DNA from: DASUAO01 sp046484625
GTDB taxonomy: Bacteria > Actinomycetota > Acidimicrobiia > IMCC26256 > PALSA-555
Assembly (NCBI GenBank): GCA_046484625.1
Contig: JAWOIO010000181.1
Coordinates: 1-38,744 of the forward strand
Direction of reading: 5' to 3'
DNA length: 38,744 nucleotides
Shown: piece by piece, positions 22,276 to 31,427 of the stretch
How the letters are laid out: every line of letters begins with the position of its first letter
Position numbering within the stretch: the first letter of the stretch is position 1
Notes under the pieces: model-generated
The model's input: the letters and a program-made list of their open reading frames with translations, nothing else
Databases searched by the model: none
Told to the model about the DNA's origin: nothing
Program-made: the position numbers and the translations under genes

Positions 22276-23679
22276 GTGAGCTCGGGTCGCCGGATGGGCG
22301 CGTTGCGAGACCGCGCGCTCATCGCGCTCGGCGTGGTCGTCGCGATCGTGGTGGCGACGTTCGCGCTCGTCATGGTCGTCGTCGGGATCAAGCTGGGTGC
22401 CGCGGAACAGGTCGACCTGCTCCTCGCCGATGCCCCGGCGGGCGGAGGTGGCAACTACCTGCTGATCGGCTCAGACACGCGTTCGTTCGTCTCCGACGCT
22501 GCCGACGCGGAGGCGTTCGGCGACGAGGGCGACGCAGGTGGGCAGCGCTCCGACACGATCATGGTGCTGCACTTCGATCCGGACTCGCCCCGCTCGCTCC
22601 TCGTGTCCTTCCCGCGCGACCTCTGGGTCGACATCCCCGGGACCGGCGAATCGAAGCTGAATGCCGCGTTCAACGACGGGCCCCAGTCGGTGGTCGACAC
22701 GCTCGACGCCAACTTCGGTGTCCCCATCCACCACTACGTCGAGGTGAACTTCGCCACCTTCCGGGATCTCGTCGACGCGGTCGGCACCGTGCCGGTGTAC
22801 TTCCCGGCGCCCGCACGCGACGCGCTGGCTGCGCTCGACGTTCCCGTCGCGGGCTGCGTCGAGCTCGACGGCGCCGCCGCCCTGTCGTTCGTCCGGTCAC
22901 GGCACCTGGAGCTGCTGGATCCGGCCACGGGCCGATGGGACAACGCCGATGCGATCCCGGACCTGGGGCGCATCGGTCGCCAACAGGCGTTCCTCCGTGT
23001 CCTCGGCCAGCAGGCGATGGACCGCGCGTTCACCAACCCGTTTGCCGCGAACGACATCATCGACCAGGCCGTCGGCAAGCTCACGCTGGACAGCGGGTTC
23101 GGACGCATCGACGCGTTTCGCCTCGCTGCGGCCTTCGCCGGCGACGGCGACGGCAACGGCGCGCTCGAGAGCCAGGCCGTGCCGACGGAGCCCGCCTCGC
23201 GGAGCGGGCAGTCGGTCCTCATCGCCACCGACGAGGCGGAGGCACTGTTCGAGCGACTGCGCGACTTCGAGACGGTCGCGCCATCGTTGGATGTGGACAC
23301 CGCCACGCCCGCGACGACCCGGGTGCGCGTGCTCAACGCCACGAACGTCAGCGGCCTGGCCGGGGAGGCACTCGCCGATCTCGTCGACCACGGGTTCGTC
23401 GACGGCGGGGTCGGCAACACGACCGACTCACTCGAGATCACCGAGGTCCGGTACCGGGGCGGCGCCGACGGCGAGGCCGCGCTCGTCGCGTCGTTCGTGA
23501 TCGGGCCGGTCGAGCTCATCGAGGATGACTCGATCAGCGGTGCCGACGTGCAGTTGCGCCTCGGCACGACCTTCGAGCAGATCACGCCGCCGCCGACCGG
23601 CGCCGCCCCGACGGCGAGTGCGCCCGAGGTCGGGATCCCCCAGCCCGCGTCCCTCGCTCCGATCCCGGGCGAGTGCTGA
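22276..23679 (+). CDS. LCP-family (LytR-CpsA-Psr) cell-wall glycopolymer ligase
   Basis: A 467-aa membrane-anchored enzyme predicted to attach polyprenyl-phosphate-linked glycopolymers to peptidoglycan outside the cell. An N-terminal basic tail precedes one anchor helix (about 15-38, LIALGVVVAIVVATFALVMV). The LCP core has NYLLIGSDTR, RSDTIMVLHFDPDSPRSLLV, SFPRDLWVDIPG and KLNAAFNDG, which hold the conserved Arg and Asp residues that bind pyrophosphate and metal. A later LytR_C domain (about 325-430, TRVRVLNATNVSGLAGEA) and a Pro/Ala-rich tail complete the protein. This LCP plus LytR_C layout is typical of actinobacteria. GTG 22276 is supported by the promoter box and the anchor right after it. 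Confidence 0.9.
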   Translation: MSSGRRMGALRDRALIALGVVVAIVVATFALVMVVVGIKLGAAEQVDLLLADAPAGGGGNYLLIGSDTRSFVSDAADAEAFGDEGDAGGQRSDTIMVLHFDPDSPRSLLVSFPRDLWVDIPGTGESKLNAAFNDGPQSVVDTLDANFGVPIHHYVEVNFATFRDLVDAVGTVPVYFPAPARDALAALDVPVAGCVELDGAAALSFVRSRHLELLDPATGRWDNADAIPDLGRIGRQQAFLRVLGQQAMDRAFTNPFAANDIIDQAVGKLTLDSGFGRIDAFRLAAAFAGDGDGNGALESQAVPTEPASRSGQSVLIATDEAEALFERLRDFETVAPSLDVDTATPATTRVRVLNATNVSGLAGEALADLVDHGFVDGGVGNTTDSLEITEVRYRGGADGEAALVASFVIGPVELIEDDSISGADVQLRLGTTFEQITPPPTGAAPTASAPEVGIPQPASLAPIPGEC

Positions 23680-23724
23680 GCGAGCGGGACGATCAGGACG
23701 AGGAACGGCCCGACGACGTCACGC

Positions 23725-25239
23725 TCAGGGATCGCTCGGAGCGACCATCGGCCAGGGGCGGGCGCGCTCGACCGCGAGCGCGACGTCGAACAGCAGCTCG
23801 TCGGCGTGGTGTCGGGTGAGCACCTGCATGCCCACGGGGAGCCCGTCGACCGTGCCGGCGGGGATCGAGATGGCCGGGTTGCCGACGACGTTGGAGACGA
23901 TGGTGAGCCCGCCCATGTTCACGAGCTCGGGGAAGCGGCGCGCGGCGAACCCGATGAGCGACGTCGGGATCTTCGGGCCCACGACACTCGTGAGCCGGGT
24001 GCCGAAGAGGAACGCCCGGAACGCGCCGAACGCGACCGGGCTCGACTTCGCCCAGTCGATGAAGCTCTCCTCGCGCGAACTCTGCTCGGCATCGGCCGCG
24101 AAGGCCGGGCCGGGGTTGGTCGAGGCCACCACGAAGTCGACCGCCTCGAACGCCGCGGCTATCGCCTCGTTCATCTCGACGCGGAGGCGCTCGGCTTCGG
24201 CCGCGGTGCGCAGGTTGTAGAGCGACTGGGCCATGAAGAGGCCGAGCGCGACGTCGGGCGTCATCTCGGACGCGCACGCCGGCCACCGATCGCCCAGGTC
24301 GGCGAGCGACGTCGCCATGTTGCCCATCATCCACTGCGCCGCCATGTTCGGCGTCCGGAGCTCCAGGTCCACCTCGACCATCCCGGTCGCCGCGAGCAGC
24401 GCATCGAGCTCCTCACGCAGCTGTTCCTCGACGCCGGGATCGAGCGGGACGCCACCCAGCTCCGGGACGAACGCGACCTTCTTGCCGGCGAGATCGTGGG
24501 TGCCCAGTCCAGCCTCGAACCCGGGATGCTTCGGCAGGCTCGTGGGGTCGGCGACGTCGTAGCCGGAGCACACGTCGTAGAGGCGTGCCGCGTCGCGCAC
24601 CGAGCGCGCGACGTTGCCGAGCACGACGGTGTTGGGACGCATGTAGGCATGGGGGCTGCGCGGGATCCGACCGAACGTCCCCTTCATCCCCACGAGGCCG
24701 GTGTAGGCGGCGGGGATCCGGATCGAGCCACCCCCGTCACCGCCGGTCGCGAGGCTGACCAACCCCCCGGCGACCGCGGCGGCCGACCCGCCCGAGGATC
24801 CTCCGCACGTCCGCCCGCGCCGCCACGGGTTGTGCGTCACCCCGTTCAGCCGGCTCACGCTGACGTTCAGCCCGCCGAACTCGCTCGCGGTCGTCATCCC
24901 GATCGGGACCGCGCCGCCTCCCTCGAGAAGCCGATCGACGAACATGCTCGTGTGCCGTGCCACGCGGTCCTTGAACACGAGCGACGCCTCGGTGTCGGGC
25001 CATCCCTCGACCCGGTCGAGCTCCTTGATGCCCGTGGGGATCCCGCCGAACGGCTTCGACACGTCCGCCGCGCGGGCTGCGTCGCGCGCTCGATCGGGAT
25101 CGAGGAAGGAGAAGGCGTTGAGATCGCTCGCCTCGATGGCGGCGAGCGACGCGTCGAGCTCCTCGACCGGCGACCGCTCCTTGGCCCGGAACGCGTCGAC
25201 GAGCGAACAGGCATCCCCCTGCCACGGCGCGTCCGTCAC
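23725..25239 (-). CDS. Amidase signature-family hydrolase
   Basis: A 504-aa amidase. The Ser-cisSer-Lys triad is visible: Lys72 in GGIPTGIKELDRV, cis-Ser148/149 in the glycine-rich GRTCGGSSGGSAAAVAGG, and nucleophile Ser172 in ATGGDGGGSIRIPAA. The C-terminal part carries PAISIPAGTVDGLPVGMQ, also conserved. The family hydrolyses amides ranging from fatty-acid amides to small aromatic amides and Asn/Gln-tRNA; the lack of neighbouring gatB/gatC genes argues against GatA. GTG 25239 is chosen because the conserved N-terminus begins there. It is 36 bp downstream of the DUF2855 gene on the same strand, so the two may be co-expressed. Confidence 0.9.
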   Translation of the reverse strand: MTDAPWQGDACSLVDAFRAKERSPVEELDASLAAIEASDLNAFSFLDPDRARDAARAADVSKPFGGIPTGIKELDRVEGWPDTEASLVFKDRVARHTSMFVDRLLEGGGAVPIGMTTASEFGGLNVSVSRLNGVTHNPWRRGRTCGGSSGGSAAAVAGGLVSLATGGDGGGSIRIPAAYTGLVGMKGTFGRIPRSPHAYMRPNTVVLGNVARSVRDAARLYDVCSGYDVADPTSLPKHPGFEAGLGTHDLAGKKVAFVPELGGVPLDPGVEEQLREELDALLAATGMVEVDLELRTPNMAAQWMMGNMATSLADLGDRWPACASEMTPDVALGLFMAQSLYNLRTAAEAERLRVEMNEAIAAAFEAVDFVVASTNPGPAFAADAEQSSREESFIDWAKSSPVAFGAFRAFLFGTRLTSVVGPKIPTSLIGFAARRFPELVNMGGLTIVSNVVGNPAISIPAGTVDGLPVGMQVLTRHHADELLFDVALAVERARPWPMVAPSDP

Positions 25240-25275
25240 GTCGTGATGATGCCAGACGGGGTCACAACGACCGGG

Positions 25276-26334
25276 TCACAGAGAGAGGATGATGCCCTCG
25301 TCGGGACGAGCGCGGCCCTCGAGCACATCGAGGTAGGCAGCACCCACGGCCGCCTCGCCGTGGCCCTCGGTGATCGTCATCCAGCCGCGGGCGCTCTCGA
25401 TGAACTCGGCCATCGCGGCGCCCACGCGATCTTCGAGACCTCCGGGACCCCAGTCCTTGCGTCGCTGCTCGACGCGATCGGGCGCGAAGAACATCACGGG
25501 CTCGGGCCCGGGGACGGTCACATCGAACGCGACCTCCTCCCAGTGCGTCGCCCCCACGCGGCAGCTGTGGGCCAGGCGATCGGCGTAGTGCTCGTGGACC
25601 TCGGCCAGCACGACGGCGTCGCCTGCCATGTCGACGAAGACGGTCGGGACGTCGCTCGGCTCGCCGGCGAGCGCGCCGTACGCCACGACCGCGTCGTAGT
25701 AGCCGACGCGCTCCACGAACTCGGCGTTCGCCGGCGACGTGAGCCCGACAACCCGGCAGTCGCGCCGGTCGGACAGGACCTGCGCGAGCCCCAGCGCGGT
25801 CTTGCTCGACGCGCTCCCGATCACGACCTGGGTCGCCCCGAAGAACGACTGCTCGTCGAGCCAGTCGTCGATCAGGAACGACGTCGTGAAGAGCGGACGG
25901 AAGAGCGCCGCGAACGCATCGTCGTCCGGCGTGGTCTCGCGGCCGACCGGCGTGTAGTGGTTGTACACGGGCGGCAGACCCGCGCGGTGCGGTGCCGCGT
26001 CGACGAACCCGCTCGGACCGATCCGGTCCGGCGTCACGACGAGGTGGCTCGCCATCGGGAAGTACCCGTAGAACCGTTCGCCGACGGGCAGCGTGGCGAC
26101 GGTCGACGCGTCGACGGTCGCGAAGCCCCAGACGGGGATCCGGCCCCACCCGGGCTCGGTCGGGAAGAACTGCCAGTACCCCATCAGGTCGCCGAAGACG
26201 GCGTAGGTGATGTTGTTGGCGGTGAGAGCGAAACGCTCGACGACGAGCCTTGCCTCACCGGACCCCGGCTCGGGGGCGGGCTCGTCCACGAACCGTGTGG
26301 TCCGGAGGTCGTCCCGCTTCACCAGCAGGTCCAT
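25276..26334 (-). CDS. DUF2855-family protein, MDR-like
   Basis: A 352-aa protein of the DUF2855 family, which resembles degenerate medium-chain dehydrogenases. The N-terminal part (RFALTANNITYAVFGDLMGY, then YWQFFP and GRIPVWGFATV) looks like a GroES-type fold. The middle (FGATQVVIGSASSKTALGLA, then VGLTSPANAEFVERVG) looks like a Rossmann nucleotide-binding unit. No zinc ligands are obvious. The reaction is not established. GGGGAG lies about 3 nt before ATG 26334. The gene is divergent from the five-gene plus-strand run starting at 26415. Confidence 0.82.
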   Translation of the reverse strand: MDLLVKRDDLRTTRFVDEPAPEPGSGEARLVVERFALTANNITYAVFGDLMGYWQFFPTEPGWGRIPVWGFATVDASTVATLPVGERFYGYFPMASHLVVTPDRIGPSGFVDAAPHRAGLPPVYNHYTPVGRETTPDDDAFAALFRPLFTTSFLIDDWLDEQSFFGATQVVIGSASSKTALGLAQVLSDRRDCRVVGLTSPANAEFVERVGYYDAVVAYGALAGEPSDVPTVFVDMAGDAVVLAEVHEHYADRLAHSCRVGATHWEEVAFDVTVPGPEPVMFFAPDRVEQRRKDWGPGGLEDRVGAAMAEFIESARGWMTITEGHGEAAVGAAYLDVLEGRARPDEGIILSL

Positions 26335-26414
26335 CGCACTCCCCTTCGTCGTCGGGGCAGGGTACCGAAGGGTGCGCCTGCGCGACACTCGTAGCCCCGA
26401 GCGTGGAGTCGGAG

Positions 26415-26597
26415 ATGGCCCAGGAGCAGTCCCAGAAGAGTGGTGAGCCGCCGATCGGGCAATGCTCGGTCTGCGACGAGCCGGTCACGGCCACGGATCC
26501 CGGCTCGCTCGTCTTCTCGGCCGCCACGGGCACGATGACCCACGTGCACACCCGCTGCAAGGGCGCCGCTGCCCACCCAGGCGACGGCGGAGCCTGA
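26415..26597 (+). CDS. Small Cys/His protein, possible zinc ribbon
   Basis: A 60-aa protein. IGQCSVCDEPVTA and HVHTRCKG supply a CxxC pair and an HxxxC pair, a plausible four-ligand zinc site; the rest is low-complexity. I do not recognise a named family. ATG 26415 is supported by GGAG (26405-26408) 6 nt upstream; an in-frame GTG at 26403 is the alternative. The stop overlaps the start of the SRPBCC gene (TGATG), so translation is coupled, and the protein is probably made together with the next four proteins. It might be a small metal chaperone or structural partner, but that is conjecture. Confidence 0.65.
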   Translation: MAQEQSQKSGEPPIGQCSVCDEPVTATDPGSLVFSAATGTMTHVHTRCKGAAAHPGDGGA

Positions 26598-27010
26598 TGG
26601 CAACCGTCCGACGAGAGACCCGCATCGCCCGATCGGCCGACGACGTCTGGGCGCTGGTCGGCGAGCCCTCCCGGCTGCACGAGTGGTTCCCGGGGATGGT
26701 CGCCTCGACCGTCGACGGCTCGACGCGCACGATCACGACGGCGACCGGCATCGAGATGCCGGAGGAGATCCTCACGATCGACCCGATCCTGCGCCGGTTC
26801 CAGTACCGCCTCACCTCGCCGATCGTGCAACAGCACCTCGGGGTCATCGACGTCTTCGACCTCGGCGACGACACCAGCCTCGTGTCGTACTCGACCGACG
26901 CCGAGCCCGACGCGATGGCGCTGATCATCGGCGGTGCCACCGGAGGTGCACTCGCCGAGCTGCGTCGCATCCTCGAGACCGGACCGGACGTGTCGGCGGA
27001 GGTCGCCTGA
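26597..27010 (+). CDS. SRPBCC (START/Bet v1-like) superfamily protein
   Basis: A 137-aa protein with the polyketide cyclase/SRPBCC fold. It shows RRETRIARSADDVWALVGEP at the N-terminus, LHEWFPGMVAS, then alternating strands, GVIDVFDLGDDTSLVSYSTD, and a long C-terminal helix (ALAELRRILETG). This fold makes a hydrophobic pocket for lipids, steroids or aromatic intermediates; some members are hydrolases or cyclases and others only binders. Both ends overlap neighbours by a shared base (TGATG), so it is tightly coupled to the small Cys/His gene and the sulfatase. Confidence 0.85.
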   Translation: MATVRRETRIARSADDVWALVGEPSRLHEWFPGMVASTVDGSTRTITTATGIEMPEEILTIDPILRRFQYRLTSPIVQQHLGVIDVFDLGDDTSLVSYSTDAEPDAMALIIGGATGGALAELRRILETGPDVSAEVA

Positions 27011-28578
27011 TGGGTCGCAAGATCCTGTTCGTCACGACCGACCAGCAGCGCTACGACACCCTCGGGTGCAACGGCGGGACCCTCGCGCGCACGCCCGTGG
27101 TCGACGGACTCGCCGCGCAGGGGATCCGCTACGAGCGAGCCGTGCCGCAGTCGGTGGTCTGCATGCCGTCGCGCTCCACCATGCTCACCGGCCAGCACCC
27201 CGCCACGCACGGGGTGTGGATGAACGGCGTCCCGCTCCCGGTCGACGCACCGTCGGTGGCGGCCGTGCTCCAGCGGGCCGGATACCGGACCGCGCTGATC
27301 GGCAAGGCGCACTTCGAGCCGTACCTCGACCCGTTCGGCCGGTTCACCGAGAACATGCTCGCCATCGAGGGCGTCGAGACCACCGACCAGCCGTGGTCCG
27401 ACGGGACGACCGGCCCGCACCGCGGGTTCGAGCACCTCGAGTTCGCCACCCACGGCGCGGCCGGCATGCACCACTACGCGCGATGGCTCCGGGAGCACCA
27501 CCCCGAAGCCGTCGGGATGTACTACGCGACGCTCGACGCGTCGGTGAACGTGAACGCCGCGGGTGGTGGCGACACCGACGCCCCCCAGGCCCATCACAAC
27601 CAGATCCCACGCGAGTGGTACCACACCGACTGGGTGGCCGATCGCACGATCACCTGGCTCGACTCGGTCGGCGCGGACGACGACTGGTTCGCGTGGATGA
27701 GCTTTCCCGACCCCCACCACCCCTGGGATCCGCCCGCCTCGGAGATGTCCCGCATCGACTGGCGCGAGGTGCCGCTCCCGGCCGGGTACCCCACCGATCG
27801 CGCCGAACGCGAGCGGAACCTCGACGACAAGCCGCGTCACTGGCGGCTCTGGTACGACGGCGACCTCGTCTCGAACTACGAGGCACCGCGCGACTGGGTC
27901 CCCGCGACGCTGACCGACGACCAGGTGCGCGAGATCAACGCGCGCAACGCGGTCGAGTGCGAGCTGATCGACGAGGCGCTCGGCCGCGTGCTCGACGCGA
28001 TCGAGCGACGCGGGTGGACCGACGACGTCGACATCATCTTCACGACCGACCACGGCGAGCTCCAGGGCGACCACGGCTTGCTGTTCAAGGGCCCGTACCA
28101 CGTCGACGCCCTGATGCGGCTCCCCCTGGTCTGGCGCCCGGCACCATCGGCGGCGATCACGCCGGCGGTCGTGCACCGGCCCGTCGGCCTGGTCGACCTC
28201 GCACCCACCTTCTGTGGGATCGCCGGCCTCGACGCAAGCGACTGGATGCAGGGCAACCGGCTCCCGGTCGACGACGCCGATGCCGACACCCGCGGCTTCG
28301 AGCGGGTGCTCACCCAGTGGGACAGCGAGCTGTTCGGTGTCGCCGTCCATGCGCGAACCGTCACGCGCGACGGATGGGTGTGCACCGCCTACGGGCCCGG
28401 TTCGGTGCACGACGGGTCCGAGGGCGAGCTGTACGACCTCGCCGACGACCCGCTCCAGCAGCACAACCGCTGGGACGACCCCGCGGCGGCATCGATGCGG
28501 GCCGACCTGCTCGCCGACCTGTGGGACCACCAACCTCCCACACGTTCGCCCCGGCTCGAGCTCGAGGCCCCGGTGTGA
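27010..28578 (+). CDS. Type I sulfatase (formylglycine-dependent)
   Basis: A 522-aa alkaline-phosphatase-superfamily sulfatase. Asp11 in FVTTDQQRYDTLG starts the metal site. Cys51 in VVCMPSRSTMLTGQHP matches CxPxR, the sequence converted to formylglycine by a separate FGE or anaerobic enzyme. FTTDHGELQGDHGLLFKG gives the remaining Asp/His ligands, and KAHFEPY includes catalytic Lys and His positions. There is no signal peptide, so it acts in the cytoplasm on an imported or internally made sulfate ester. Substrate is unknown; choline sulfate, aryl sulfates and glycan sulfates are all possible. No FGE gene is in the window. It overlaps the previous gene by TGATG and the next by GTGA. Confidence 0.9.
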   Translation: MGRKILFVTTDQQRYDTLGCNGGTLARTPVVDGLAAQGIRYERAVPQSVVCMPSRSTMLTGQHPATHGVWMNGVPLPVDAPSVAAVLQRAGYRTALIGKAHFEPYLDPFGRFTENMLAIEGVETTDQPWSDGTTGPHRGFEHLEFATHGAAGMHHYARWLREHHPEAVGMYYATLDASVNVNAAGGGDTDAPQAHHNQIPREWYHTDWVADRTITWLDSVGADDDWFAWMSFPDPHHPWDPPASEMSRIDWREVPLPAGYPTDRAERERNLDDKPRHWRLWYDGDLVSNYEAPRDWVPATLTDDQVREINARNAVECELIDEALGRVLDAIERRGWTDDVDIIFTTDHGELQGDHGLLFKGPYHVDALMRLPLVWRPAPSAAITPAVVHRPVGLVDLAPTFCGIAGLDASDWMQGNRLPVDDADADTRGFERVLTQWDSELFGVAVHARTVTRDGWVCTAYGPGSVHDGSEGELYDLADDPLQQHNRWDDPAAASMRADLLADLWDHQPPTRSPRLELEAPV

Positions 28579-29870
28579 ACGAGGGGTACTGGCCGAGCCG
28601 CTGGCCCGGTGAGGACGGCGGGCCGGCGCGACGCCAGCGACCCGCGACCGGGACCGGGCTCGCGATCGCGCCGGGCGAGCGGCTCGACGTCGTGTCGCGC
28701 GATGCGATGGCGTCGACGATGGTGGTGCTGCGCGATCCCGGCGAGGCCTACCTGCTCTGCCACACCGCGGGTGACGACGCGGTCTCGTGGGTCGAGCGGT
28801 TCCACCCCGAGACCCTCGAGGTGCTCGAGCGGTCCGAGGACCTCCCCGGCGGCCGCACGTGGCCCGGCGGCATCGCGGCACACGCGAACGGGTCGCTCCA
28901 CGTCGTGTTCGGCCGGCACGCCCACCGGCTCGCGGCCGACTGCACGCGCCTTGCGACGACCGAGCTCCCGCGTGCGGCCCCGTACAACAGCTTCGTGGTG
29001 CTGCCGGACGGTCACCTCGCGACGAAGGACTTCGGCGGACTGCTCCCCGGGGAGACGACCGAGACGCGCGGCGACATCCCTCCCGCCGAGCTCCTCGTGC
29101 TCGAGCCCGACCGCCTCGAGATCGTGGCGCGACTCGAGCTCCCCGAACCGTCGGTGGCGCGCATCTCCGCCGACGACGCCGACATCTACGTCGTCGGCGT
29201 CGATCACCTGCTGCGCATCCGCTGGGACGGAACCCGCCTCGCGCTCGACGCCGACTTCCAGCCCCGCTACCGCACCCTCGACGGCCAGACCTACGGCTGG
29301 GACGCCGTGCTCGATGCCGGTGCGGCATGGTTCCTCGACAACGGGGCCGGCAGCGAGGGCTACGCCGGGACGTTCCGGGGCCGGGGCATCTCGCCCGCAC
29401 CGCTGCACCTGGTGCGCGTCGATCTGGCGAGCGGTGCGGTCGGCCTCACCGAGATCTGCGGGCGCCCGTTCGGCGTGGTCGCGAACCCGCCCGCGATCGA
29501 CGCCGGGCGGCAGATCGCGGTCGGCTACGACAGCGCGAATCGGGTGCTCGCGGCCTTCGACTTCGACGACGCCGGTGCGACCTCCCCCCGGTGGCGCCGG
29601 GAGCAGGACCACGCCTGCCATCCCATCCTCTTCCCCGACACGGGCGAGCTCGTCACGAACGACCACGATGCCGAGCGGATGATGGACCAGGTCGTGGTCC
29701 TCGACGTCGAGACGGGCGAGGAGCGGGCCCGGGCCGACACGGGCAGCCCGGTCCAGTCGGTGCTGTTCCCGGCCCCCGGGTTCGGCCGGGACCTCTATTG
29801 CTGCTCGTTCACGACGCTCAGCCGGGTGACGGTCGCCCCGGCACCCGACCACCGCATCGCGACAGACTGA
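28575..29870 (+). CDS. Unrecognised 431-aa protein, possible beta-propeller
   Basis: I do not recognise a family. The sequence is a long series of short strands with turn-like repeats such as FVVLPDGHLATKD, LLVLEPDRLEIVARLEL, DIYVVGVDHLLRI and LVRVDLASGAVGLTEI. This periodicity suggests a beta-propeller or a similar all-beta scaffold of the gluconolactonase or PQQ type. No signal peptide or membrane segment is present. Conserved-looking acidic and His positions (ATKDFGG, TYGWDAVLDAG, AWFLDNGAGS, DHACHPILFP) could bind metal or substrate. Start GTG 28575 overlaps the sulfatase stop by GTGA and the stop lies 4 nt from the flavin monooxygenase start, so it surely functions with those genes. Confidence 0.65.
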   Translation: MNEGYWPSRWPGEDGGPARRQRPATGTGLAIAPGERLDVVSRDAMASTMVVLRDPGEAYLLCHTAGDDAVSWVERFHPETLEVLERSEDLPGGRTWPGGIAAHANGSLHVVFGRHAHRLAADCTRLATTELPRAAPYNSFVVLPDGHLATKDFGGLLPGETTETRGDIPPAELLVLEPDRLEIVARLELPEPSVARISADDADIYVVGVDHLLRIRWDGTRLALDADFQPRYRTLDGQTYGWDAVLDAGAAWFLDNGAGSEGYAGTFRGRGISPAPLHLVRVDLASGAVGLTEICGRPFGVVANPPAIDAGRQIAVGYDSANRVLAAFDFDDAGATSPRWRREQDHACHPILFPDTGELVTNDHDAERMMDQVVVLDVETGEERARADTGSPVQSVLFPAPGFGRDLYCCSFTTLSRVTVAPAPDHRIATD

Positions 29871-29874
29871 CGCC

Positions 29875-31329
29875 ATGGCAGACGACTTGCGGTTCGCGAT
29901 CATCGGCGCCGGGATGGCGGGCATCCTCAGCGCCATCCAGCTGCGCGAGGCCGGCTTCGACGACTTCACGGTCTACGAGAAGGGCGATCGAGTCGGCGGG
30001 ACCTGGCGGGAGAACACCTACCCCGGCCTGGCCTGCGACGTCCCCTCCCACCTGTACAGCTACTCGTTCGCGCTGAACCCCGACTGGACGCACCTGTACT
30101 CCCCCGGCGCCGAGATCGAGGAGTACTTCGAGCGGGTTGCCCGCGAGTTCGACGTCGTCCCCAGCATCCGCTTCGGCGAAGAGGTCACGTCGTGCACGTT
30201 CGTCGACGGGCGCTGGCACCTCGAGACGTCGACCGGGCGTCAGGACGTCGTCGACTTCGTGATCGCGGCCACCGGCGTCCTCCACCACCCGAACATCCCC
30301 GAGATCGAGGGACGCGACTCGTTCGCCGGCCCGATGTTCCACAGCGCGCGATGGGACCACGACGTGTCGCTCGACGGCCGGCGCGTCGGCGTGATCGGGA
30401 CCGGCTCCACCGCGGTGCAGATCACCACGGCAGTCATCGATCAGGTGTCGCACTACTCGCTGTTCCAGCGGACGGCGCAATGGATCATGCCCCAGGAGAA
30501 CCCGCCCTACCCCGACGAGGTGAAGGAGGAGTTCCGCTCCCACCCCGACCAGCTGCGCGAGCTCCACGATGCGATCTCGACGCTGTTCGCGGAGGGCTTC
30601 GCCAACGCGGTCGTCGATGCGGAGTCACCGCACATGAAGATGCTCGAGGACGCGTGCCTCACGAACCTCGAGACCAATGTCCGCGACCCCGAGCTCCGGG
30701 AGCTGCTCCGGCCCGACTACCGCGCCGCGTGCAAGCGACTCGTCGTGTCGCCCGACTTCTACGAGGCCATCCAGCACCCGAACGCCGAGCTCGTCACCTC
30801 CGGCATCGAGCGGATCGAGCCGGGCGGCGTCCGCACGAAGGACGGACGACTCCACGAGCTCGACGTGCTGGTGCTCGCGACCGGGTTCAAGGCCGACGCG
30901 TTCCTCCGACCGATGGACGTCGTCGGCCGCAACGGCGTGAAGCTCTCCGACGTGTGGGCCGATCGGCCGGGGGCGTACCTCTCGATCTCGATCCCCGAGT
31001 TCCCGAACCTCTTCATGCTCAACGGACCAAACGGTCCCGTCGGCAACTTCTCGCTCATCGAGGTGGCCGAGCTGCAGTTCGCCTACATCCTCCAACTGGT
31101 GGAGCAGGTGCGGTCCGGCGCGTGCCGTGAGATCAGCGCGACCAGCGAGACGATGGAGGCGTTCGAGGCCGAGCGCGTCGAGGCCGCGAAGAAGACGGTG
31201 TGGGTGACGGGGTGTCGCTCGTGGTACCTCGACGACCGCGGGATCCCGGCCACGTGGCCGTGGACCTTCGACCGGTTCCGCGAGGAGATGGCCGCCCCGA
31301 AGCTCGACTCGTACGACCGGGTCGGCTGA
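29875..31329 (+). CDS. Flavin-containing monooxygenase, Baeyer-Villiger type
   Basis: A 484-aa class B flavoprotein monooxygenase. FAIIGAGMAG (GxGxxG at 11-16) binds FAD. GDRVGGTWRENTYPGLACDV is the conserved post-FAD segment. FAGPMFHSARWDHD (150-163) matches the Baeyer-Villiger fingerprint FxGxxxHxxxW. VIGTGSTA (173-180) is the second dinucleotide site for NADPH, and LVLATGFKADAF the C-terminal ATG motif. Predicted reaction: insertion of oxygen next to a ketone, or heteroatom oxidation, using NADPH and O2. The substrate may be an alicyclic or steroid-like ketone. It is the last gene of the packed five-gene run, 4 nt after the unknown protein. Confidence 0.9.
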   Translation: MADDLRFAIIGAGMAGILSAIQLREAGFDDFTVYEKGDRVGGTWRENTYPGLACDVPSHLYSYSFALNPDWTHLYSPGAEIEEYFERVAREFDVVPSIRFGEEVTSCTFVDGRWHLETSTGRQDVVDFVIAATGVLHHPNIPEIEGRDSFAGPMFHSARWDHDVSLDGRRVGVIGTGSTAVQITTAVIDQVSHYSLFQRTAQWIMPQENPPYPDEVKEEFRSHPDQLRELHDAISTLFAEGFANAVVDAESPHMKMLEDACLTNLETNVRDPELRELLRPDYRAACKRLVVSPDFYEAIQHPNAELVTSGIERIEPGGVRTKDGRLHELDVLVLATGFKADAFLRPMDVVGRNGVKLSDVWADRPGAYLSISIPEFPNLFMLNGPNGPVGNFSLIEVAELQFAYILQLVEQVRSGACREISATSETMEAFEAERVEAAKKTVWVTGCRSWYLDDRGIPATWPWTFDRFREEMAAPKLDSYDRVG

Positions 31330-31394
31330 GCCGCATCTGAGCCCTCCCTGAGCGGGCCTTCCCGAGCCGACCCCTGGTCCCGCCGGACGGCCGG

Positions 31395-31400
31395 TACCCT
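31395..31400 (+). promoter_or_regulatory. -10 box for the FKBP gene
   Basis: TACCCT, about 27 nt before GTG 31428. Here a short leader with AAAGG (31417-31421) is present, so this gene is probably not leaderless. Confidence 0.35.
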
Positions 31401-31427
31401 GGGTCGTCCCCCCTCGAAAGGCTGCTC

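Noticed and set aside
18813..23528. Very long Arg-rich open frames on both strands (for example 18813-21137, 20595-23528)
   Set aside because: They are alternative frames of the MFS-CNB, glycosidase and LCP genes. Composition is typical of GC-rich shadow frames and no family motif is present.
26485..29400. Long minus-strand frame opposite the sulfatase operon
   Set aside because: The plus-strand frames here carry clear SRPBCC and sulfatase motifs and overlap start-to-stop; the opposite frame has none.
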